Positions 7,593 to 13,797 of a DNA stretch of 13,797 nucleotides are shown here, in pieces. The translations under genes and the position numbers were made by a program. The notes beneath the pieces were generated by a model. That model was not told the origin of the DNA and did no database searches. It saw only the letters and a list, made by a program, of their open reading frames with translations. Position 1 is the first letter of the stretch; every line of letters starts with the position of its first letter. The DNA is from Mucilaginibacter sp. UBA4741 (GTDB lineage: Bacteria > Bacteroidota > Bacteroidia > Sphingobacteriales > Sphingobacteriaceae): assembly GCA_002403905.1 (NCBI GenBank), contig DHIR01000290.1, forward strand, positions 460 to 14,256, in the 5' to 3' direction.

Positions 7593-7613
7593 AACTAAAA
7601 GGCAAGCAAGGTA

Positions 7614-8777
7614 ATGAATCAAATATTACACAACATAAAAGGAGATCGTTGGATATGGCTTATCGTCATATTGCTTTCGTTGATATCGTTGTTGTCGGTA
7701 TATAGCGCTATTGGTACGCTGGCTTATAAACGTGGTGTCGGTGCCGAGTCTATTTTGATGAAGCATTTGGCCATGATAATAGGCGGTATTGTGCTGATGT
7801 ATATTTCGCATAAGTTGGATTACAGGTATTACTCGGGTATATCAAAACTGTTGATGTATATCACCATTCCATTGTTACTATATACGTTGGTGTTTGGTAG
7901 CCATGTTAATGATGCCAGTCGTTGGATAGCCATACCGGGCACCGGTTTAAGCTTCCAGACATCTGATTTAGCAAAACTGGCATTGATCACGTTCCTTGCT
8001 CGCTCCTTATCGCGTAAGCAGGAAAATATTAAAGATGTTAAGCAATCATTCATTCCTATTATGGGCGCGGTTTGTATTGTGTTTATTTTGATCGCGTTAG
8101 CAAACCTATCAACCGCGTTAATGCTTTTTGGTGTAAGTGTTTTACTGTTGATTATTGGCCGTATCAGTATTAAACAAATAGCCATAACCTGTTTAGCTGG
8201 AGCGATTCTGTTAACCGGCGTTATCTTTTTGGGTCCGCGCAGGCATACTTACACTTCGCGTATCCATACGTTCTTACATCCCGAGGCCGCTAACCCTGAT
8301 AAGTCATTCCAGGCAGATCATGCTAAAATAGCTATTGCCACTGGTGGCATATTTGGCAAGGGCCCAGGCAAAAGCAACGAGGTGAATTATTTGCCCGAAG
8401 CGTACTCGGATGAGATCTATGCTATTATAGTAGAAGAGTATGGCATGGTAGGCGGGATAGCCTTAATATGCATTTACCTGTTCCTGTTGTATCGTTGCAT
8501 AAAAATTGTAACCAAAGCACCAAAAGCGTTCGGTGCATTGCTAGCTGCGGGACTAAGTTTTAGTTTGACCATACAGGCATTTGCAAATATGGCGGTAGCT
8601 GTGGGGCTGGGACCGGTAACGGGTGTGCCATTGCCATTTGTGAGTATGGGGGGTACGTCCATGTTGTTTACAAGTGTGGCGTTTGGTATTATCCTATCAG
8701 TTAGCAGGGACATTGAAAACCCGAAAAAAGTAGTAGTAGGCGAAATAAAAGAAGTGGGAAATATGGAACTAGCATAG
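7614..8777 (+). CDS. ftsW: FtsW, SEDS-family septal peptidoglycan glycosyltransferase
   Basis: This is a 387-residue polytopic membrane protein of the SEDS family, which polymerises lipid II glycan strands at the septum as the partner of FtsI. About ten hydrophobic spans are visible. SEDS landmarks include RWIAIPGTGLSFQTSDLAKL (103-122), LPEAYSDEIYAIIVEEYG (260-277), where D266 lines up with the catalytic aspartate of the family, and GLGPVTGVPLPFVSMGG (331-347). FtsW rather than RodA is inferred from its place between murD and murG in a dcw cluster. The start MNQILHNIKGDRW gives a short cytoplasmic N-terminus before the first span. The leader holds the right inverted repeat of the upstream element; the stop is followed at once by a C-rich hairpin repeat. 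Confidence 0.94.
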   Translation: MNQILHNIKGDRWIWLIVILLSLISLLSVYSAIGTLAYKRGVGAESILMKHLAMIIGGIVLMYISHKLDYRYYSGISKLLMYITIPLLLYTLVFGSHVNDASRWIAIPGTGLSFQTSDLAKLALITFLARSLSRKQENIKDVKQSFIPIMGAVCIVFILIALANLSTALMLFGVSVLLLIIGRISIKQIAITCLAGAILLTGVIFLGPRRHTYTSRIHTFLHPEAANPDKSFQADHAKIAIATGGIFGKGPGKSNEVNYLPEAYSDEIYAIIVEEYGMVGGIALICIYLFLLYRCIKIVTKAPKAFGALLAAGLSFSLTIQAFANMAVAVGLGPVTGVPLPFVSMGGTSMLFTSVAFGIILSVSRDIENPKKVVVGEIKEVGNMELA

Positions 8778-8801
8778 ACCCCCTAACCCCCTGAAGGGGG
8801 A
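8778..8801. repeat. C/G hairpin repeat after ftsW
   Basis: Directly after the ftsW stop comes ACCCCCTAACCCCCTGAA, then GGGGG. CCCCC (8787-8791) and GGGGG (8796-8800) form a 5-bp stem with a TGAA loop. This short palindrome is of a type common in Bacteroidota intergenic regions (general knowledge). It lacks a T-run, so it is not called a terminator. Confidence 0.7.
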
Positions 8802-8827
8802 ACAATAGAGGATAATTAAGAAAGATA

Positions 8828-8906
8828 AATCAGTGTAATCAATTAATAATAATCGGTGCAATCAAATAAATGATCAGTGTAATCAAAATAATAAATCGGT
8901 GAAATC
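8828..8906. repeat. Four-copy tandem repeat, about 22-bp period, running into murG
   Basis: Four copies of a 13-base core, RATCRGTGNAATC, start at 8828, 8851, 8872 and 8894, with AT-rich linkers between them. The spacings are 23, 21 and 22 bp, close to two turns of B-DNA. The last copy overlaps the 5' end of murG and contains its GTG start codon. Related AATCxGTGxAATC repeats are familiar from Bacteroidota intergenic DNA. Four short, variable units with no constant spacer length do not make a CRISPR array. Confidence 0.85.
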
Positions 8907-10014
8907 TCAGGGTAAAAGAATAATCATTAGCGGCGGCGGTACAGGGGGGCATATCTTCCCGGCTATTGCTATTGCCAATGCGTTGAAAAAGCTTGACCCG
9001 AGTACAGAAATATTGTTTGTTGGCGCTCTTGGCCGTATGGAGATGGAAAAAGTGCCTGCTGCCGGTTATAAAATCATTGGTTTAAATATCCAGGGCATAC
9101 AGCGTAAATCTATTTGGAAGAACCTGTTGTTCCCGATAAAGCTTTTCAATAGTGTGAACAAGGCGCTGCAAATAATTAAAAATTTTAAACCCGATGCAGC
9201 GGTTGGTGTTGGTGGTTATGCTTCGGGCCCGTTATTGTACGCGGCATCATTAAAAGGGATACCGTATTTAATACAGGAGCAAAATTCGTACGCGGGTATA
9301 ACTAATAAATGGTTGGGCAAAAAAGCCGAAAAGATATGTGTTGCCTTTGATGGGATGGAGCAGTTTTTCCCGAGTGCTAAGATCATTAAAACAGGTAATC
9401 CTATCCGCAGAGAATCTGTTGATATCGCCGGTAAAAAAATGCACGCGTTGGAGCTGTATAAATTATCGACAGAGAAAAAAACTATTATGGTTACCGGTGG
9501 CAGTTTGGGTGCGCGCACGTTAAACAATAGCGTACTGGCCCATTTGGATAAATTAATAGCCGCCGATGTGCAAGTAATATGGCAAACCGGCAAGTTTTAT
9601 TACAAAAGCATTATGGAACAATTGGGCGAAAACTATCACCCTAACATTAAAATAATGGAGTTTGTAAACCGCATGGATCTGGCTTATGCCGCCGCTGATG
9701 TAATTATTTCAAGAGCAGGCGCGGGTACAATTGCCGAGTTATGCGTGGTGAAAAAGCCGGTTATCCTGGTGCCATCGCCAAACGTGGCCGAGGATCATCA
9801 AACCAAAAATGCGCTGGCCTTAGTGCATGACCAGGCAGCCATTTTTGTGGCCGATAGGGATGCCGAAGAAAAATTGATTGATAAAGCTATAGCGCTTTTA
9901 AATGATAAAGAATTACAAAAGAAATTAAGCAATAACATTGGCAAAATGGCTTTGCCAAATGCTGATGAAGTTATTGCGAAAGAGGTTATACAAATAACAA
10001 TTAACAACAATTAA
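8899..10014 (+). CDS. murG: MurG, lipid II synthase (GlcNAc transferase)
   Basis: This is a 371-residue GT28-family membrane-associated glycosyltransferase that transfers GlcNAc from UDP-GlcNAc to lipid I on the cytoplasmic face. The motifs are intact: GGGTGGH (12-18, with H18), GVGGYASGP (103-111), QEQNSYAGITN (126-136), VTGGSLGAR (198-206), SRAGAGTIAE (271-280) and PNVAEDHQTKNA (294-305). The start is GTG at 8899. No ATG occurs in frame between the upstream stop (8836-8838) and the glycine motif, and this GTG leaves a normal short N-terminus. The GTG lies within the last unit of the tandem repeat. The gene is followed by a terminator-like hairpin before murC. Confidence 0.94.
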   Translation: MKSQGKRIIISGGGTGGHIFPAIAIANALKKLDPSTEILFVGALGRMEMEKVPAAGYKIIGLNIQGIQRKSIWKNLLFPIKLFNSVNKALQIIKNFKPDAAVGVGGYASGPLLYAASLKGIPYLIQEQNSYAGITNKWLGKKAEKICVAFDGMEQFFPSAKIIKTGNPIRRESVDIAGKKMHALELYKLSTEKKTIMVTGGSLGARTLNNSVLAHLDKLIAADVQVIWQTGKFYYKSIMEQLGENYHPNIKIMEFVNRMDLAYAAADVIISRAGAGTIAELCVVKKPVILVPSPNVAEDHQTKNALALVHDQAAIFVADRDAEEKLIDKAIALLNDKELQKKLSNNIGKMALPNADEVIAKEVIQITINNN

Positions 10015-10019
10015 ATCTT

Positions 10020-10054
10020 AGCTCTGCCTCCCTGTGAAGGAGGTAGGGCTTTTT
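10020..10054 (+). terminator. Terminator-like hairpin between murG and murC
   Basis: The RNA of 10020-10031 pairs with 10039-10050 over 12 positions without interruption, counting two G-U pairs, around a 7-nt loop. It is followed by a run of T (10050-10054). The shape is that of an intrinsic terminator, but it lies only about 10 bases before the murC ATG inside a biosynthetic operon. It may instead be a degenerate member of the AGCCCT-type palindromic repeats, or an attenuator. The murG-murC spacer (10015-10063) holds nothing else. Confidence 0.45.
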
Positions 10055-10063
10055 AAAAAAGAA

Positions 10064-11419
10064 ATGGAATTACGCAACGTACAACGGGTTTACTTGATTG
10101 GCATAGGCGGCATAGGCATGAGCGGCCTGGCACGCTATTTTGCTCATTTGGGCTGTATTGTTTGTGGTTATGATAAAACACCAACAGACCTTACCGATGA
10201 GTTGCGTAACGAAGGGATACAACTATTTTTTGATGATAATAGTGAGGGTATCCCTAAGAGCTTTCGGGACCTTGATGATAATACACTGATAATTTATACA
10301 CCTGCTATCCCTAAGGATTCAGAGATATTAAACTTCTTCCAAAAGAAAGATTTTGTACTGTGGAAACGTTCGCAGGTATTGGGTTTGATCAGCAAAGGTA
10401 AATTTACAATTGCTGTTGCCGGTACACATGGCAAAACCACTACATCGTGCATGGTGGCGCATATCCTTAAAGATTCTGGCAAAGATTGCTCGGCATTTTT
10501 AGGGGGTATCGCATCTAATTACCAAACTAATGTATTGTTTGGCAATAATGATATTGTGGTGGTAGAGGCTGATGAGTATGACCGTTCGTTCCTTACACTA
10601 TACCCTGATGTTGCAATAGTAACATCAATGGATGCAGACCATCTGGATATTTATGGCGACCATGAGCAATTAACAGAATCTTTCAAATTATTTGCATCGC
10701 AAATAAAAGAGGGGGGCAAGCTCATCCATCGTAAAGGTTTGCCTTTAGACGGTGGTTTTACTTATAGCATTAATGAAACTGCGGATGCTATGGCTCAAAA
10801 CATCCGTATTGAAAACGGAAATTTCTATTTTGATTTTAAACGTGGTGATCTAACAATCACCAATATAAAACTGGGTATTGCCGGTTTGCATAATATTGAA
10901 AACGCTGTTGCCGCTACCGAAGCTGCTTTGCTGGTTGGTGTATCTGCTGCTGCTATAAAAAGCGCGTTGGAATCATTCAGAGGAGTAAAGCGGAGGTTTG
11001 AGTATATCGTAAAAAACAGTAACCATATTTATATTGATGATTATGCGCATCACCCGGAAGAGTTAAGGGCGGCAATTACATCGGTTAAAAAATTATATCC
11101 AGATAAAAAACTCACAACAATTTTTCAACCTCATTTATTTACCCGTACCCGCGATTTTGTGGACGGCTTTGCCGAGGTTTTGGATATGAGCGATGAACTG
11201 CTGCTGCTTGATATTTATCCGGCGCGCGAGCTGCCGATAGAAGGCGTAACATCAGCAATGATATTAGAGCGTATGCATTTGCCCAATAAACAAATAATAG
11301 GTAAGCAGGAAGCTATTGATAAAGTAAGATCAGAACAACCCGAGCTATTGTTAACCGTAGGCGCGGGCGATATTGATCAGTTAGTACAACCATTAAAAAG
11401 TGCTTTAGAAAATGTTTAA
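10064..11419 (+). CDS. murC: MurC, UDP-MurNAc : L-alanine ligase
   Basis: This is a 451-residue cytoplasmic Mur ligase that adds the first stem-peptide residue, L-Ala, to UDP-MurNAc. Motifs seen are GIGGIGMSG (13-21, nucleotide-sugar domain), ATP P-loop A119-G-T-H-G-K124-T-T-T, EADEYDRSF (168-176), and in the C-terminal domain YAHHPEE (327-333) and FQPHLFTRT (354-362). The frame opens earlier at a GTG (10034), but that codon is in the loop of the terminator-like hairpin, and the 10 extra residues are unlike MurC N-termini. The ATG at 10064 (MELRNVQRVYLIGIGG) is preferred. The stop overlaps the ftsQ start by 8 nt, suggesting translational coupling. Confidence 0.95.
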   Translation: MELRNVQRVYLIGIGGIGMSGLARYFAHLGCIVCGYDKTPTDLTDELRNEGIQLFFDDNSEGIPKSFRDLDDNTLIIYTPAIPKDSEILNFFQKKDFVLWKRSQVLGLISKGKFTIAVAGTHGKTTTSCMVAHILKDSGKDCSAFLGGIASNYQTNVLFGNNDIVVVEADEYDRSFLTLYPDVAIVTSMDADHLDIYGDHEQLTESFKLFASQIKEGGKLIHRKGLPLDGGFTYSINETADAMAQNIRIENGNFYFDFKRGDLTITNIKLGIAGLHNIENAVAATEAALLVGVSAAAIKSALESFRGVKRRFEYIVKNSNHIYIDDYAHHPEELRAAITSVKKLYPDKKLTTIFQPHLFTRTRDFVDGFAEVLDMSDELLLLDIYPARELPIEGVTSAMILERMHLPNKQIIGKQEAIDKVRSEQPELLLTVGAGDIDQLVQPLKSALENV

Positions 11420-12275
11420 GAAACCAATATGGCGCATTATACTATTAAGTTTCATCTGGCTGGTTAGCCTGGGTGGCTTGGTTGTATTGATGAGTTTTAT
11501 TGAAATAAAGAAAGCCGAAGTAGTTTGCAAGGATGTTAAAATATACATCCCCGGCAGCCAGTATTTTATTGATAAAAAAGAGGTGGAAAATATTTTGCAA
11601 CTAAGCAGTTTCACGCTGATAGGCCGTAAAATAGACAACATTAACCTGCATATTTTAGAGAATAGGTTAAAGGCAAATCCATTTGTTGAATATGCAAAGG
11701 TTTATGCGGATATGGATGGTATAATTATGATAGAGATATCACAGCGCCAACCCATATTGCGGGTAATGAACCAGTTCGACCAGGATTATTACATTGATAA
11801 AAACGGGTTAAAAATCCCGCTATCGGCCAACTTTACCGCGAGGGTATTGGCAGCTAATGGATTTATTGAGGAGCCTTTTGGCAACAAGGTAGATACATTG
11901 CGTACACTATTGGCAAAGGATTTGTTTAAAACGGCATCATATATAAGGCAAGATTCGCTTTGGGATGCGCAGATAGCACAGATCTATGTTAACCAGGATC
12001 ATGAAATTGAATTGATACCACGCGTAGGCAACCAGCGTATTTTACTAGGTAATGCCGACTCGCTGGAACTGAAGTTTCATAACCTGCTGGCATTTTACAA
12101 ACAGGCATTGCCACAGGTTGGCTGGGATGCTTACAAACAAATAAATATTAAATACGCCAATCAAATTATAGGGGTAAAAAACACAAAGGCTGATTCGCTT
12201 AGAATGAAGCAAATGAAAATTACCACCGATTCAACAAAAAAAGTAAAACAAGACACATCTCTAATAAAACAGTAA
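11412..12275 (+). CDS. ftsQ: FtsQ-type cell division protein
   Basis: This is a 287-residue bitopic protein between murC and ftsA, the usual ftsQ position. A short cytoplasmic N-terminus and one membrane span (about 9-29) are followed by an extracytoplasmic POTRA-like region (about 34-110). That region includes the pattern of two short helices and the sheet ending VYADMDGIIMIEISQRQP (97-114), typical of FtsQ/DivIB. A beta domain of about 140 residues follows, then a lysine- and threonine-rich polar tail (about 256-287). FtsQ bridges early and late divisome proteins through FtsB/FtsL. Sequence conservation is low across phyla, so position and topology carry much of the call. The ATG overlaps murC by 8 nt; ftsA starts 2 nt after the stop. 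Confidence 0.88.
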   Translation: MFKKPIWRIILLSFIWLVSLGGLVVLMSFIEIKKAEVVCKDVKIYIPGSQYFIDKKEVENILQLSSFTLIGRKIDNINLHILENRLKANPFVEYAKVYADMDGIIMIEISQRQPILRVMNQFDQDYYIDKNGLKIPLSANFTARVLAANGFIEEPFGNKVDTLRTLLAKDLFKTASYIRQDSLWDAQIAQIYVNQDHEIELIPRVGNQRILLGNADSLELKFHNLLAFYKQALPQVGWDAYKQINIKYANQIIGVKNTKADSLRMKQMKITTDSTKKVKQDTSLIKQ

Positions 12276-12277
12276 AT

Positions 12278-13624
12278 ATGGATAAGAGTTCGACACAAGA
12301 AAAAAGTTCGCCAATTGTAGTGGGATTGGATATTGGTACCACAAAAATTTGCGCAATTGTTGGCCGCCGCAGCAAAAACGGTAAAATCGAAGTCCTGGGT
12401 ATTGGCAAGGCCGAATCTGCGGGTGTAACCCGTGGGGTAGTTTCAAATATCGACAAAACCGTACAGGGTATTACCGCTGCAGTTGAAATTGCGGGCACGC
12501 AGTCAAATGTAGAAATACGTGTAGTAAACGTAGGTATCGCGGGGCAGCATATCAAAAGCTTGCAGCATCGCGGGTTAATAACCCGTCGCGATCTGCAGTC
12601 TGAGATAAGCCGCAAGGATATTGACAAACTGGTTGAAGATATGTACAATCTGGTAATGCCTCCGGGCGAAGAGATCATCCATGTATTGCCGCAAGAGTTT
12701 ACTGTTGATAGCGAGCCGGGTATTAAAGACCCAATAGGCATGGCGGGTGTGCGCCTTGAAGCTAATTTTCATATTATATCGGGTCAGGTTACGGCCATAA
12801 AAAACATTGTAAAATGTGTTAACAAGGCACATTTAGAAAGCCAGGAATTGATACTGGAACCATTGGCATCATCAGAGTCGGTATTAAGCGATGAAGAGAA
12901 AGAAGCCGGCGTGGTACTGGTTGACATTGGTGGTGGTACTACCGACCTGGCTATTTTCCACGAAGGTATTATCCGCCATACTGCCGTTATACCATTTGGG
13001 GGTAACAGCGTTACCGAGGATATCCGCGAAGGCTGCTCTGTAATGCGCAACATTGCCGAGCAATTAAAAATACGTTTCGGATCAGCTTTAGCTGAAGAAA
13101 ATAAAGAGAATGAGATTGTGTGTGTACCGGGTTTACGCGGACGTGAGCCTAAAGAAATATCAGTGAAAAACCTGGCGTTTGTTATCCAGGCCCGTATGGA
13201 AGAGATCGTAGAGCATGTGTATTATGAGATCAAATCATCAGGCTATGAGAAAAAGCTAATTGCGGGTATTGTGATAACGGGTGGTGGTGCGCAATTAAAA
13301 CATCTGCCGCAAATGGTCGAATTTGTTACCGGTTTAGATTGCCGTGTAGGTTACCCTAACGAGCACTTAGCCAAGAACGAAGTATTGCCTAAGAATATTT
13401 ATGAAGAGCTGCAAAGCCCAACTTTTGCAACAGGTATCGGTCTGTTGATAAAAGGTATTCAGAAAATGGAATACACCGGCGTTGTAGAAACACCTGCCGA
13501 AGTAAAAGTGGATAAAGGAACCAAATATGCCGAGGATAAAAAGTACGGACTGTTTGGTAAAATACTAGAGAGCGGAAAGAAATTTATTAAAGATGATATT
13601 AAAGATGAGGACTTTTTGAAATAA
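12278..13624 (+). CDS. ftsA: FtsA, actin-like membrane tether for FtsZ
   Basis: This is a 448-residue cytoplasmic actin-fold protein that anchors FtsZ filaments to the membrane and recruits later division proteins. ATP-binding signatures are visible: GLDIGTTK (16-23, phosphate 1), VDIGGGTTD (215-223, phosphate 2) and GIVITGGGA (330-338, adenosine). The FtsA-specific 1C region is at about 95-175 (DPIGMAGVRLEA at 151-162). The C-terminus KYGLFGKILESGKKFI (422-437) can form the amphipathic membrane-targeting helix; a short acidic and lysine-containing tail follows it. The length is slightly above the E. coli protein. The gene follows ftsQ by 2 nt. It is followed by a repeat and a DnaA-box-like patch. 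ftsZ, its usual downstream neighbour, would lie beyond the window. Confidence 0.96.
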   Translation: MDKSSTQEKSSPIVVGLDIGTTKICAIVGRRSKNGKIEVLGIGKAESAGVTRGVVSNIDKTVQGITAAVEIAGTQSNVEIRVVNVGIAGQHIKSLQHRGLITRRDLQSEISRKDIDKLVEDMYNLVMPPGEEIIHVLPQEFTVDSEPGIKDPIGMAGVRLEANFHIISGQVTAIKNIVKCVNKAHLESQELILEPLASSESVLSDEEKEAGVVLVDIGGGTTDLAIFHEGIIRHTAVIPFGGNSVTEDIREGCSVMRNIAEQLKIRFGSALAEENKENEIVCVPGLRGREPKEISVKNLAFVIQARMEEIVEHVYYEIKSSGYEKKLIAGIVITGGGAQLKHLPQMVEFVTGLDCRVGYPNEHLAKNEVLPKNIYEELQSPTFATGIGLLIKGIQKMEYTGVVETPAEVKVDKGTKYAEDKKYGLFGKILESGKKFIKDDIKDEDFLK

Positions 13625-13629
13625 AAAGA

Positions 13630-13716
13630 GCCCCAGCCCCCTCTAAATCTCTCCCGGTAGGAGGACTAAAGAGATAGTAAAAGTCTCCCCTACCGGGGGA
13701 GATTTAGAGGGGGCTA
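13630..13716. repeat. C/G-rich inverted-repeat element after ftsA (copy 2)
   Basis: This is a second copy of the element seen after murE. The arms start at AGCCCCCTCTAAATCT (13635-13650) and end in the inverse at 13700-13715. The outer 26-27 bases of the arms pair with one mismatch, better than in copy 1, and about 20 bases separate the arms. The right half, 13679-13716, is identical over 38 bp to 4364-4401 in the same orientation. No T-run follows the element. Confidence 0.85.
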
Positions 13717-13735
13717 TAGAAGGAAGCGGGTATAC

Positions 13736-13795
13736 TTATCAACAACTTCCATTTTTTCCACATTGTACACATTTGTGGAAAAAGGTTGTTGAAAA
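13736..13795. promoter_or_regulatory. Cluster of DnaA-box-like 9-mers upstream of the expected ftsZ
   Basis: Five 9-mers lie one mismatch (or two, counted against TTATNCACA) from the DnaA-box consensus: TTATCAACA (13736), TTTTCCACA (13754) and TTGTACACA (13763) on the + strand, TTTTCCACA (13774-13782) and TTTTCAACA (13787-13795) on the - strand. The same bases also form a dyad: TTTTTCCACA (13753-13762) with its complement at 13774-13783, and CAACAAC (13740-13746) with GTTGTTG (13785-13791). So it could be a DnaA-binding site, an RNA hairpin in the ftsZ leader, or both. CACATTTG (13768-13775) differs by one base from the Bacteroidota -7 element TAnnTTTG, but no matching -33 element was found. 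Binding is an inference. Confidence 0.4.
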
Positions 13796-13797
13796 AG

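Noticed and set aside
7130..7596. Target-site duplication flanking the 459-bp element
   Set aside because: The bases just outside the two inverted repeats (GTAG on the left, AACT on the right) do not match.
8828..8906. Possible CRISPR array
   Set aside because: Only four short, variable cores with 8-10 bp AT-rich linkers, no cas genes, and overlap with the murG start.
10034..10063. GTG start giving murC 10 extra residues
   Set aside because: It lies in the loop of the terminator-like hairpin, and the ATG at 10064 gives a standard MurC N-terminus.

Overview
The window is a stretch of a division and cell wall (dcw) cluster from a member of the Bacteroidota, most likely family Sphingobacteriaceae (Mucilaginibacter/Pedobacter-like). 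This placement is inferred from four things: the gene order rsmH-ftsL-ftsI-murE-mraY-murD-ftsW-murG-murC-ftsQ-ftsA with no murF or ddl in between; an FtsI with a C-terminal PASTA region; a long MraY with an enlarged extracytoplasmic loop; and intergenic repeats of the kind common in that phylum. The coding GC content of roughly 42-48% in the stretches I counted fits. All supported genes are on the + strand, and every long minus-strand reading frame looks like a shadow.

Layout: 1-327 is the 3' end of rsmH. 329-4313 is a tightly packed block (ftsL, ftsI, murE) with gaps of +1, -4 and -4 nt. From murE to murC the boundaries carry repeats instead: a C/G-rich inverted repeat (murE/mraY), a CCATGG-rich repeat (mraY/murD), a 459-bp element with 31-bp inverted ends carrying a four-helix-bundle gene (murD/ftsW), a C/G hairpin plus a 22-bp-period tandem repeat (ftsW/murG), and a terminator-like hairpin (murG/murC). 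murC-ftsQ-ftsA are again packed tightly (-8 and +2 nt). After ftsA comes a second copy of the C/G-rich inverted repeat, then a 60-bp patch dense in DnaA-box-like 9-mers. The window ends before the gene expected next, ftsZ.

How the genes work together: MurC, MurD and MurE add L-Ala, D-Glu and (from its DNPR motif) meso-diaminopimelate to UDP-MurNAc. MraY loads the finished pentapeptide precursor onto undecaprenyl phosphate, and MurG adds GlcNAc to give lipid II. FtsW polymerises lipid II at the septum and FtsI crosslinks it, with FtsL and FtsQ as bitopic scaffold partners. FtsA tethers FtsZ to the membrane. RsmH, a 16S rRNA methyltransferase, is a customary cluster member.

The genes themselves are ordinary. 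The parts worth a second look are the non-coding or foreign ones: the AT-rich four-helix-bundle element shaped like a 23S rRNA intervening sequence, the repeat copy that appears to supply the murG start codon, the 38-bp exact repeat shared by two distant boundaries of the cluster, and the DnaA-box-like patch at the right edge.
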